Of a DNA stretch of 64,000 bases, positions 1 through 10,440 are shown piece after piece. The first letter of the stretch is position 1, and each line of letters opens with the position of its first letter. Location of the stretch: NCBI RefSeq assembly GCF_000264995.1, contig NW_006767439.1:714961-778960 (forward strand). The letters are read 5' to 3'. The position numbers and the translations under genes are program-made. The notes under the pieces were generated by a model. It saw only the letters and a program-made list of their open reading frames with translations, ran no database searches and was not told the DNA's origin. Source of the DNA: Punctularia strigosozonata HHB-11173 SS5. Its lineage: Eukaryota > Basidiomycota > Agaricomycetes > Corticiales > Punctulariaceae.

Positions 1-560
<560 letters not shown>

Positions 561-863
561 ACGCCTCCATACATGAAATCGAGGTGAAATGTATTCTTCG
601 GATACCGGACTTTGGATGGACCTGTTATCGATACGTATGTTATGTTTTAGAGTCGAAAAGCGCCATTTTTTGTGAGACGGTGATTGGGCGAAGTGTCAGC
701 GCTGTTAGCTGTCAATTTCTGGATGCGGTCCGGGCAATGCAAGTTAACCATACGCTTCTGACACAAATAGGACGTCTGATACGTTCACACAAAACCCTAC
801 GGGACTCGTCTTATAGCAGTAAACACCATGCCCTTCTCCTACCTGCATCCCTGTCCTTCGTGG
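561..863. other. Convergent intergenic interval GFA1/BTB gene
   Basis: About 300 bases lie between two convergent stop codons and should hold both 3' UTRs. I see no further gene or repeat here. Confidence 0.6.
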
Positions 864-2056
864 TTATCGATGATCCGAAGTATTCAATCCGAACCAGGCA
901 GGTATAGACTCCCAAACTCTCTCCCTTGCACGACGGACTGCCGTAGAGAAGTCTTCTTTGCATGCCTGACAGATCATGAGCCCGCACGTCCTCACGCCGT
1001 CAGAGAAGTCCGTTCGGTCGAGCATCTCGCGCGCCTGGAGTAATGTGTACAAGGGATCCGCATCGCGCCCGCATGCGATTCCGCCGACAGAACGCATCAC
1101 GTTGAGCATGATGAAGTAAAAGGATTCACGGCAAGCACGGCCATTGTCTTCATCCCTGTTTAGACAAGCTTCTGAGATGCTTCGGCCCGCAAGGTTCTCC
1201 TCAATGAACGAGGCGATGAACCGCTGCGCAGCTTCGCGCCCGCGCAGCGTGTTGCAGAGATCGGCTTCCGAAAGGTAGGCGACCTCCGCTCTACCGCCGA
1301 GAGTGGGACCGTCGGGGGTGGTGTCCTCGTGCTCAGGAGCCGAGTGAGTGGATGGGGGTGCACCGGCGGCGATCTTGCTTGGCCCATAGCGGCAGATATC
1401 AAAGAAGGCAGCAGGAAGAAACTGATCCAGGGCAAGCTCTCGAGCAAGCTTGATCACAAAGACCGGATGGGTATAGTGCTTCCTGGGCGAGTAATGGCCA
1501 GCGTGATCGGTAGCTCGTCGTTCCCGTTCGTCCCATTCAGTCAATGTAGCAGGCCATTCGTGTTCTAGATACCCCAGGGACTGCTCTCGGAGATGTTGAA
1601 TAAAGTATTTCTGCGACAGTCGAAGCACGGCCGATATCGTGATGAAATCCTCTGGGTGGAACACGTTGAACTTGAAATAGCTACGACATGTATCCATGAT
1701 CAGTACGAAGCCTCGCACCGCAGCATTGGTCGTTCATACAGTCCATCGTAAACGGCCCTCAAAAGCCGTAGCACATCGTCTGGTGAGTCATAAATTTCCA
1801 CATACGCGCAGCCGTACAGAAGGTCGCCATCTCGCGGGGGTGGTAGAGTGAACAGATCCCGGAAGACGTCAGATTGCCGTTCCAGCTGACCGCGATGCAC
1901 TCTGAAGGCTGTCTCTCCCGCAAGAAGAATGATATTGCCGTCGACGAACCAGAGTTCCGAGCGAACAACCCAAGAGCCGCGAGTGATTCGGGGGGCCGGG
2001 AGATCCTTGCGGCGCACGTTTCCGCTGGTTCGGCGGATGCCAGCGCTGATAGCCAT
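864..2056 (-). CDS. BTB/POZ domain protein
   Basis: Two exons (1740-2056 and 864-1680) give 377 aa. The intron 1681-1739 uses gtatga...tcgtag with a tactgat branch site. The N-terminal half reads SELWFVDGNIILLAGETAFRVHRGQLERQSDVFRDLF, which is the usual start of the BTB fold in the large Agaricomycete BTB family. It continues into LRAVYDGLYFKFNVF and the helical segment AVLRLSQKYFIQHLREQSLGYL. Proteins of this type are thought to act as dimeric scaffolds or cullin-3 adaptors, but no partner domain is visible here. I chose the start at MAISAG; an upstream ATG would add an unlikely 60 residues. The donor gtatga gives the family-typical YDGLYF join, whereas a later donor does not. Confidence 0.85.
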
Positions 2057-2437
2057 GTTGAGTTTGAATGAGCGTCGGTGGTAGGGAATAGATTGTCCAG
2101 CGATGACTGTGTTGCAGTAGAATGTGATGGCGTATGTAATCGAGGTGCAGATAGTAGGAAGTTGAAGTGTCGCTTCCTCGCACCGCCTCGAATTCGAACC
2201 AGGGCGCCGCCGATGCAGGTCCGATGTACACAACTCAGAAATCTAGCCTCGCGGATGTACAGGCATGCCAGCACTCAAAAACCACATCCACGGATACTCA
2301 TGTATCCACCAGAGGTAAACTCATGATGAAGGGGGAACCTTCAAAAGACTCGGATTCATCCTATTGAATACACAGCGGAGACTCCACCGTACAATCGGTG
2401 CCAAACTCTGTGCTATGGCACAATTACAAGTGTCCAC
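2057..2437. other. Intergenic interval, BTB promoter side
   Basis: This stretch of 381 bases lies upstream of the BTB gene and downstream of the broken kinase-like copy. It holds no recognisable gene. Confidence 0.5.
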
Positions 2438-3683
2438 TTACGGTATGGGTTCTAGACTGTCCGGATAGTGCTTTCGGCGGTAGAGGACGTGCCCCAGGAG
2501 TTGTTTGGCCTTTTGCAAGTCGTCTTCGTCTATATCCTGATCACTCGAGAGGACAGGTTTGATCACATCCTCCAATGTGCATATAGAATTAGCCGGAATC
2601 CAGACGCCAGCAAATTTAAGATGATCTGGGAGTATGCATGAGATGGACGGCCATACCGCTGGATAGAGTCAACAGACCATTGAACCAAACTCCGTATCTA
2701 ACGCACGCATCATGCAACTCGACACAACCAAACTCATGCAATGCCGGATAGAGAGTCCGCGGTTTGATTTTGAATTGCTGAAGACATTTGTGTAGGGAGG
2801 CGTGGGCGAGATCAACAATGAAAGGCACGTTGCCGTTCCTCCATACAATATTCCGCGGGTAAAGGTCGTTATGCTCGAGGCCCCCTTTGTGATGGAGCAG
2901 AGCTAGGCGACCAATCATATCCATGCTATAAACCAGGTGAGGAAACACTGGCAACTGCTGAAGACGCACTCACGACTGCTTCATGCTGAACTCGTCGGGA
3001 CCAACGACGTGCCGTCTGGATGTCTCAGGGGATCACCGCAGTCGTCAAGAAGGAGAAGCTTAATTCTCTTCCTGTCGTTGTTGATAGCTGCTCTGGCGAA
3101 AAAATCCAAAGCAGCGCGGGATAACAGATCCCTGTATCTTGGAGGCATACGCATACATCTCTGCCTCGTGTTCTAGTTCATATGCTGCACTCTTGCGAAA
3201 ATGGGGTTTGAACACAACGTTGTTAGGCAGATTCCCGGAATATCCGGCGGACGGCTGTTGATCAATCCATGTGGCACGGCAGACCATATCATCGTCATCT
3301 TCAGGAGTCTTGATGATCTCCAGACATTTGAGCGAGTTATATGTCGTCAAGAACATTGAATGCAGGCCCTTGGGGTCTTGAGTGAGTCGGTAATCGCCAT
3401 AGCCAGGAATGGAGACATGGAGTACTGTAATTTTACGACCTTAGGTTCGGTCCGCCCCCGGGGGGACAGGGGACAGCTGCAAGTTCGGGCCCGTGGGAAG
3501 TTCGCAAACTGACTGTAGTCAGTGTGCAATATTCTCACAATAGGAAATACAATTCCCACGGTCAGTTCAAGGCCTGGATATTGGTGACGGGACAGGGGAC
3601 AACACGGGAAATTAGGTTCAGTTCAGGTTGCCAGGGGACAGGGGACGAACCTAAGGTCGTAAAATTACAGTAGGTTGCTCATG
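2438..3683 (-). pseudogene. Kinase-like protein, copy 1, broken (MITE in codon 5)
   Basis: This is one of three paralogues in the window (the others are at 3835-4912 and 58926-59922). Its catalytic core reads GGLEHNDLYPRNIVW...FIVDLAHA, an HxDxxxxN loop and a D-L-A Mg-binding site, as in the protein-kinase/aminoglycoside-phosphotransferase fold. It starts MSNLL, and a 246-bp MITE is inserted straight after codon 4, giving an immediate TAA. Outside the insertion it carries two small frame lesions relative to its paralogues. One is an extra base in the A6 run near 3099-3104 (A5 in copy 2). The other is one missing base near 3008, in the stretch that reads ACGCTCGTTGG in copy 2. Both introns keep the positions seen in the other copies (CAGTC|gtgagt and ATG|gtctgt). 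It probably makes no functional protein. The original substrate is unknown. Confidence 0.82.
3425..3670. mobile_element. 246-bp MITE, TA target site, Tc1/mariner-like
   Basis: The element has perfect 25-bp terminal inverted repeats beginning CTGTAATTTTACGAC at 3425-3449, mirrored at 3646-3670. It is flanked by TA dinucleotides at 3423-3424 and 3671-3672. It encodes nothing. It carries subterminal repeats of the string GGGACAGGGGACA, about three copies. TA duplication and short TIRs suggest mobilisation by a Tc1/mariner-type transposase, which is an inference because no transposase is present. Removing the element plus one TA restores a 27-base string that aligns without gaps to paralogue 2 (forward bases around 4890-4916), so the insertion looks precise. 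Identical TIRs suggest a recent event. Confidence 0.9.
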
Positions 3684-3834
3684 AAGGGATGACTCAGCGT
3701 GGATCCGCGTCCCCCGCGCCACGGTAACCGGACATGCTCACCAGACTTCAGTCATCCAAGATGTCGATATAATCATTGTACCGCTCTACAAGCATTGACC
3801 CCGCTCTGCCCAGCTCAGTATGTACTCATTTCCG

Positions 3835-4912
3835 TCACTCGACGGCGAACACAATATAATTCCTACTATACATCGATGCGAACGAGAGCGCATCCGTGTT
3901 AATCGCAACACTTTCACGGCGCACAATCGGAAGACTTTCCGATAAGCGCTGCAGGCGGAAATTGACGTGCGCCAAGATTCGTTTGGCCTTCTCCAAATTG
4001 TCTTCGTTTATGCTGCGACCTCGTGAGGTGACAGCTCTAATCACATCTTTCAGTGTATGTATGGAGCTGGCCGGGAACCAGACGCCAGCAATATTCATTT
4101 CATCTGCGTAGGAATGGGAATGACGGCCACATCACGAGTATGATCAACAGACCATGAAACCAGACTCTGTACTTGACGCACATGACATGCAATTCGACGC
4201 AGCCGAATTTGTGCAAATCTGGGTACAGTGTCCGCGGCACAATCTTCATTCGTTGACGACATTTGTGTGTCGTAGCGTGTGCGAGATCGATTATGACAGG
4301 CTTGGTGCCATTCCACCATACGATGTTCCTGGGATAAAAATCGTTGTGCTCAAGGCCACCATCATGATGGAGTGCAACGAGACGTTTGATAATCTCCAAG
4401 CTAGAACCAGATGAGGCTCAGAAGCCGAATATCGAGGGAGATAAACTCACGACTGCTTCATGCTAAACTCATCAGGACCAACGAGCGTACCATCTGGATG
4501 CTTCATAGGGTCGCCACAGTCATCAAGGAGGAGAAGCTTCACCCTCCCGACCGTTGTTTGTAGATGTTCCGGCAAAAAGTCCAAAGCAGCGCGGGATAAC
4601 AGATCCCTGTACCCTCAAGGCATACGCATACATCTCAGCCTCGTGCTCCAGTTCGTAGGCTTTGCTCCTGCAAAAATGAAGCTTGAAGACAACAGTGGCA
4701 AGCAGCCGCCCGTTATAATTGGCAGACGGAGCGTGCCCAGTCCAGGTCGCGCGACAAACCATGTCATTGTCACCTGGATGAGCCTTGATTATATGGGTAG
4801 AGCATTCGAGCGAGCCATAAGTCAACAGCGCTATCGGATGTAGGCCCTTGCGATCGTGAATGAGGCAGTATTCACCATAGTCAGGAATAGAGACGTGAAG
4901 GAGGTTGCTCAT
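3835..4912 (-). pseudogene. Kinase-like protein, copy 2, frameshifted
   Basis: Three exons (4912-4451, 4400-4153, 4103-3835) sum to 979 nt, two bases short of a whole frame. The loss is near 4541-4550, where GGGAGGGTG replaces the GAGAGGGTG-type sequence of the intact copy, so the first exon runs into GEGEASPP and a stop. Everything else is well preserved: the start MSNLLHVSIPDYGEY, the ELEHEAEMYAYA...VIPRCFGLF region, the catalytic loop GGLEHNDFYPRNIVW and IIDLAHA. The C-terminus is about 27 residues longer than that of the copy at 58926. It lies 151 bp upstream of copy 1 in the same direction, so the two arose by tandem duplication. The lesion is independent of those in copy 1. Confidence 0.8.
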
Positions 4913-4992
4913 CGTAGGGATATGTTGACTTCACTGTCGTAGAATGACCATTAAGTTGGATATTCAGCAGAGAAATCCGCTGGAAGATGACC

Positions 4993-5010
4993 GTCGCAGT
5001 CGCAGTCGCA
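4993..5010. repeat. Short hexanucleotide repeat (GTCGCA)x3
   Basis: Three exact head-to-tail copies of GTCGCA lie in the 230-bp divergent interval between kinase-like copy 2 and the DH-like gene. This may be chance or a small microsatellite; no function is implied. Confidence 0.7.
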
Positions 5011-5142
5011 GTTCACTCGAAGTTTGGCCTCGGGCTGTGCGCGCTGCTGCTGCGAACGCAGCTTGATTAGCTTCCCAACCTAAGCGCCCAGCGCCCATTA
5101 CATGACTCGCAATGGCCCAACCTTCTTTTCAATTCCTCCATC

Positions 5143-7302
5143 ATGTACGAGGATTACGATGACATAGAGGTATGTGTGCAGGCTGATGCGGAGAAAGTAA
5201 TCAAGGCTGACTACAACAACGTTCAACTTTCCACAGGAGGTCGACACGGCACTCCGGAATGACCCCCGCGCCATCGCCATAAACCGCTTTCATCGGCATG
5301 GACGCGGAACGTGGCGTGACTTGAAGAGGGCAACTATGCAATACGACGCTGTAGATGACGGTTGCCAAGAGTGTGTGCCTTCCGATGACTATAAACGAAC
5401 TCAGCGTTAACGCGCCGCACCCAGGATTCTGCACAGAATCATTGCCGAAGAGATAGTCTTCAGTCGTCATATGGAATATGCCGTCTCAGTCAGTCGTCCT
5501 TCATGTTGCGTTCTTGGCTGCGCTCCGCTGCTGATGCACTCCGCCCAGATTCTCTTACCCTCGATATACAACGCTCGCCCCAACCTTGCGCCTGCCTCAG
5601 AGCTCGCCGATTTCGTCGGCACGGTCTTTTTCAACATGCACCGAATCTCAGAAGGGCACCATGCTCTTGCTCAGCGCTACCGCGAGATACAAGTGGGTAC
5701 ACGGCTTCGGGTTGTTTCCGTACGATGCCACGGTCTGACCTCGATAGCAGATTGAACAATTTCCCGTACTGGATGCCGTGGACGTTGTCGGTCCTTTGAC
5801 TTACACGATCGTCGAGCTCCAGAGCGTATACTCAGCGTTCCTCGCACACAACCTGTTCGCGCTCAGCAAGCTAGAGGTGGAAGAGACAACGAACTCCAGT
5901 TTAAGAGCTTACCTGTCGGTTCGTATCAGTTAGCGCTATTTCTTAGGACAGCAGACTGATATTGATGTATTAGCGCATGACCCGTGCGCCATCATCGTGC
6001 GGCCAAGACCTCCACACTCTCCTCTCCGCTCCCGGCCTACACCTTAACTCGATTTGCCAGCACCTGTCCTCGCTCCTCGAGGTCGTCACGTCCGACACTG
6101 AGGCGGAGGAAATTCTGGTCGACATTGCCGTTTTAACCGCGCTCCAAGATATCGAACCCGCCCCAGCGAGCGAGGACGAAAAGGAATTTGATCGGTTAGA
6201 GACGCGGGAGCGCAGTCTCTTGGGCAAGAGCGTCTGGGAAGACGACGACGACACAAACTCGCCTTCCATGAACGAAGTTGCGAAAGAGAGCCAGTCCAAG
6301 CGTGATTTCTGGTTTCTCCATCCCTCGGACGAGTTCGGACAGGCGGCCGGCCAAAGTCAAAGCTTATCGCCTCCCTCCAGCGACACCGCGTACCCGCAGA
6401 AAGTGGCTAGCCAGATCAAGCAGTATCCTTCCTCTGTTGGAAGACCAAGCGAGGCTACGGGCGGTGTCCCTCCCTTGGTAGCGCGATTCGCTCGACCTCG
6501 ATTGGTGACAGTACCGGCGGTCGCCGGCCCCAGCACATTCCCGACGCCAGCAAAGTTCGCTACGAACGCCCGTGACGAAGGGCTGGGCGCCATCAAGAGG
6601 GAAGCACAGGCACGGTTTGCGCGACAGCAGCAGCTTGAGGCGATGAGAGCGGTCGAAGAGGAAGTACGAGCTGAGCTTCACGAGCCCGATCACGACCATG
6701 ACGCGGACGTGCACACGGGTCAGAAAGACGACCCGCGGGGCCTTGTCGCCATTTGGCAGGCTGAAGGCGAGGCGCACGGGCTCCCTGGTGGGTTGCACGA
6801 GACCTCACGGCCGGCTTGGCTGGACAGGGGAAAGCAGCGTGCCGATTGGTTGTATGACGATGATGTCGCAGAGCCCACCGACCAGGGCGCCGACCGGAGT
6901 TATGGAGCACCCATAGCAGCGTCGAAGGGCCGCCCGCTTCCTTCTCTTCCCGGGTCAGGGCCGTCGAATCAGACTGTGTGGGCCCCGTCGGCGGGCAATG
7001 CTCCATCATACACCCCCCAGAATCACCCCAAGGTCACCGATGCAGCAGCCACGGTGGATCGCACGACGTCGTCCGAGTCAACTCGCCCTCGAGAGTCTGA
7101 TGCGCGAACATCCGCACGCAAACCTAATTGTGACGCCCCCGAGATGCCCACTTCTACGTCTGATCGTGACATTGAAGACGAGTGGGAGATGGTTCTCGAC
7201 GAAGAGGGCTTACTGAGGGCGTCGACGGGGCAGGCATCATCCCAACAGGATCGTGCAGACGTGGATCTGGACTCGGGATCGGAAGACGGCGTGCTTGTTT
7301 GA
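5143..7302 (+). CDS. Putative RhoGEF (DH-like) protein with long acidic/disordered tail
   Basis: Six exons (5143-5169, 5237-5370, 5425-5488, 5549-5692, 5751-5918, 5974-7302) join in frame to 621 aa. Residues from about 50 to 230 resemble a divergent Dbl-homology domain. EILHRIIAEEIVFSRHMEYAVS recalls helix 1 of DH domains. PSIYNARPNLAP...HRISEGHHALAQRY recalls the segment around the conserved F-H. LHTLLSAPGLHLNSICQHLSSLLEV recalls the helix LxxLLxxPxQRxxxYxxLL. If correct, it would load GTP on a Rho/Cdc42-type GTPase. The rest is acidic and Pro/Ser/Asp-rich with no PH domain that I can see. The intron 5489-5548 is my choice because it improves the DH match; reading through also stays open. 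Gene structure is fairly sure, family assignment is moderate. Confidence 0.62.
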
Positions 7303-7578
7303 ATTGTACATGCTTCACTTTGTCCTGTGTGCCAATCCGTTATACTTCTTCACGCTCTTGATGCTTGCTCCATGATCTGCGATCGTTGGACATACTGCCA
7401 TAATCTATTGCATCTGCATCACTCATCCCAATATTTGTAGTGTACGAAGTAAGCAATGTCATTCACCTTGTGCATGACTTTATCTCGTGAGATTCAAGCG
7501 CGTTATTTTACGTTGGTGACAAACAGTTATTTTCTTCATGTATGCGGTAAAAATACAATTCAATGTGCGACGACGTGA

Positions 7579-8275
7579 TCAGACCCGACCGAAGTCATTG
7601 CCGGCCCCCAGTTGAGCATTGGCGTTGTGAGCACCATGTTGCACCGCGCGCTGGCGGGCCTCAAAAGCCTCCTTCTCGAGGCGCTCTGCCTCGGACAATT
7701 CAGAGGCCTGTTGGCGGAAGCGGTTTGCCTCCTGCTCTTTCTCCATACCCTTCGCCTGCAACGCACGGCTACCGATAAGCTCGCCAACATCTTCCTCGGC
7801 GCGGCCTTCAGCGTGCTTCAAGCCGCCACCGCCGTGTTGCTTGTGGCCGAGGATACCACCGCCCGAGCGGCTCTGCTGGGTACCGGCTTGCTGATCATAT
7901 TGTAGCTGGCCTGCGCCTTGATGACCCTGACCGGAAGTTTCATGGCCATAGCCGGATTGTCCGCCGCGGCTCCCAAGTTCACGCTGCTCCCATCCAGGTT
8001 CGCCCTGCTGGTAACCGGTTTCCCCCGCGTGCTGTAATGTAATCAATACAGGGTGAATCTCGACGGATGCGTGACTTACGCCCTGCTGGCCACGAAGCTC
8101 TTGCTCGCGAACACCTGCGCCACCTCCGCCCAAGGGTGCAGCATTTTGACGACTGCCTACTTGGTCATGAGCAGGAGGGGGAGATTTCTGAAGGACGTTC
8201 GCCTATGTTTGGTGAGATGATCCTCGCATCCGAGGACTAAAAACGTACGTCGTGCTTCTTGCCAAAGAGTCCCAT
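7579..8275 (-). CDS. Small Gly/Gln-rich protein, MGLFGKK family, copy A
   Basis: Three exons (8249-8275, 8080-8202, 7579-8031) encode 200 aa. The protein begins MGLFGKKHD, has a Gly/Gln-rich low-complexity middle, and ends in a charged helical stretch, QASELSEAERLEKEAFEARQRAVQHGAHNANAQLGAGNDFGRV. That C-terminal block is shared with the divergent gene at 9344-10097 (A.EL.EAERLE.EA..R.RAV..GAH.AN..LGAG), as is the MGLF(G/S)KK start, so the two are paralogues. I do not know a function. The helix could be a coiled coil. A TATA-like stretch (ctatatatgc, 8381-8390, read on the minus strand) lies about 110 bp upstream of the ATG. Confidence 0.8.
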
Positions 8276-8966
8276 GATTATAAAAAACTAGAGGTGGTGG
8301 TCGTAACGAATCGTAACAAAGTTGGTCGATAGTTGGAGGTGGTGAGGGAACCAGTGCCGAACCTCAGACGACTAGGGGGGTCTATATATGCAACATCCGG
8401 GTGGCGCTATGATGCGCTCTGTCGGAGCTTGCCTCGACTCTTGGGTCTTTGCGCCCGTCGGCCGGTGGTTGCGTCACGAACTGCGCTGGGTGGAGTATGT
8501 AGTTCACTGCCTTGTTACGTAAGGCTGGGCGCTGGAAAGGCATGCGATGGTGACTTATAATCCTGGGAGGCGGGTAAGTCAAAAGGCTGGGTTCACGCGT
8601 TCACAAGACGAAAGTTAGCACAAATGAGCTCACCAAGCATGATCATCGTTCCGGGCAGAACGATGCGGCGCAACGGGTCTCCGTAAAGCTGATAGGTGAC
8701 GGAATGTCTCCCCTTGTCCTGAGGCTGGTTGGATGTCGGGTCGCTGGAGCAGCCCGATATGTCGGCGGCAATGGCGTACTGGCTTTACCATGCTTGTGCC
8801 TCGCATCTCATGAGGATATCGAAACATATGGCGTCTGTGTCAGGATCACCTTTCCTGTGCCCAATGTGTGGCGTGGAGGCCAAGAACTCCAAAGTATTGG
8901 GAGAAAGGACGAGCCAAGTCGATCGCTTCACCGGCGGAGCCCAGGTGATCATTGGTTCGGCCGAAA

Positions 8967-8997
8967 TTGGCCGGACGCGCGACGCGCTTCCGGCCAA
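8967..8997. repeat. GC-rich inverted repeat (hairpin)
   Basis: Arms TTGGCCGGA (8967-8975) and TCCGGCCAA (8989-8997) are exact reverse complements around a 13-base loop that is itself rich in CGCG. The element lies 25 bp from the CRE-like palindrome and may be part of a regulatory cluster. Confidence 0.7.
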
Positions 8998-9021
8998 GTT
9001 CGCGTCGACTCGCGTCCGGTG

Positions 9022-9031
9022 ATGACGTCAT
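9022..9031. promoter_or_regulatory. CRE-like palindrome ATGACGTCAT
   Basis: This is a perfect 10-bp palindrome containing TGACGTCA, the classical binding site of CREB/ATF-type bZIP factors. In fungi Atf1-like stress regulators bind this sequence. It lies 313 bp upstream of the right-hand gene. Binding is inferred from sequence only. Confidence 0.5.
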
Positions 9032-9343
9032 TGCGACCTGTATCATACGGACCTTTCATTCGACTCTCCACCGTTGAATATTGAATGCAAGAGAACATGT
9101 TCCCAATTGATGTTCCTTCAGTTGCGACTCCACGGTAACCATTCGGGATGCCACGAACAGATGGCGCTGCATGGAGAATCACGGTGACCCCGCGCTCTGC
9201 GTCATCGTTGGAGCCCACCGTCATTTCACCATATAACTCCAACTTTCAAGCTGACTGACTCCCCACAACATTCGATACCCCTGACTCGGAGCAGAAATTG
9301 GAACCCCACTTTTACGACTTACGATCTAACGAATAATATCACC

Positions 9344-10097
9344 ATGGGCCTTTTCAGCAAGAAATCTGTGAGTCCTGTCTGGATGTCAATGAGGCCGCGT
9401 CCGAATCCGACTTCTATGCTAACAAGTCGCCTTCAAAACTCAAAAAGCGCTCCTCTTCGGCCTCCGCGTCGAGTCGCAACACCCGTCGATCGAACGACTA
9501 CGCCAACGACGCGTACGCCGGCCCCGAGTCCGTCAAGACAGGCGGTACCGGAAGTAGCACCTATCCGGCTTCCGAGAATGGTGTAGCTGCCCGCGACTAC
9601 GGCGCCGCCAGCAACGATGTCGTCGGCGGTGCACCTGCCGCGTATAACAGCAGCCCTACCAGCGCCGCATATGGATCACAGGCTGGTGCGGGCGCTGGTG
9701 GCGGATACCGCGCGAACAACGACTACGCCGACAATGGGGTAAGTCCGACCGTCGGAATGTCCCCCTCGCGCCTCTGATATCAACTTTACAGGTCGGAGAA
9801 CGCTCTGGCCTGTTCGGCAGAGGCAAGTCCACCCGCCGCAACAACAATCTGCCCGCGATCGGCAGCAACGACGTCCGCAACCAGCTCATGGCCAAAGAGG
9901 CGGAGCTGCAGGCGATCAAGATGCAAGCTGCCGAGCTCGCCGAGGCCGAACGTCTTGAGCATGAAGCCATGCAACGTCGCGAGCGCGCCGTCGGGCTCGG
10001 TCAGTCCACGTTCTTCGGGAGACCGATTTAGTCACTGACTCCTTTGCGCACAGGTGCCCACCAAGCGAACCGCACCCTCGGTGCCGGTATGGTTTAA
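9344..10097 (+). CDS. Small protein, MGLFSKK family, copy B
   Basis: Four exons (9344-9367, 9427-9738, 9792-9999, 10054-10097) encode 195 aa. The start MGLFSKKS is followed by a basic Ser/Arg region, a Gly/Ala/Asn/Tyr-rich middle with repeated NDYA, a second GLFGRGKST motif, and the charged C-terminal helix QLMAKEAELQAIKMQAAELAEAERLEHEAMQRRERAVGLGAHQANRTLGAG. The C-terminus matches the divergent paralogue at 7579-8275. The extra intron that splits the final GAH block is missing from copy A, so intron gain or loss followed the duplication. No catalytic motif is visible. Function is unknown. Confidence 0.82.
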
Positions 10098-10440
10098 ACT
10101 AACTGGGATACATCGCGCTCATGAATTTTAGCTTAAACCCGATCAACCCACGGAATGTACGACTAGTAGTGTACAGTATATTAATATGGAACATGATACA
10201 CATTCTCTACGTCCGGGCTCGCCAGCTCTCCATCGCTAGGTCCTCGTGTGAGCATCACGGGACACATGCGCAACATACTTACAGTTCACACGTTACATGA
10301 TATCAAGCAAACTGTTTGGGCACATCCGCCTTCCGCCCATGAGAAACCACATCAGGACCTGACAATGATGATACAATTGAGGTTTCGGGGGCCAGCAGGA
10401 GAAATCGAAGATGAGTAAAAGAGCAACGCATGACGGTTGA
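10098..10440. other. Convergent intergenic interval
   Basis: These 343 bases lie between convergent stop codons (small protein copy B and RAD52). I see no gene in them. Confidence 0.5.

Larger units (their letters stand above)
8276..9343. promoter_or_regulatory. Shared 1.07-kb divergent promoter region
   Basis: This non-coding interval lies between the start codons of the two MGLF(G/S)KK paralogues. It holds a hairpin (8967-8997), a perfect ATGACGTCAT palindrome (9022-9031) and a TATA-like box on each flank (8381-8390; about 9232). It contains no open frame that resembles a gene. Co-regulation of the pair is an inference from layout. Confidence 0.55.

Noticed and set aside
2185-2205. tRNA B-box-like string (GGTTCGAATTC on the minus strand)
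   Set aside because: The flanking bases do not form a T-stem, and no A box or acceptor stem is found at the right distance.
4993-5010. CRISPR-like or satellite array from the GTCGCA repeat
   Set aside because: There are only three short contiguous copies with no spacers. This is a nuclear fungal sequence, where CRISPR is not expected.
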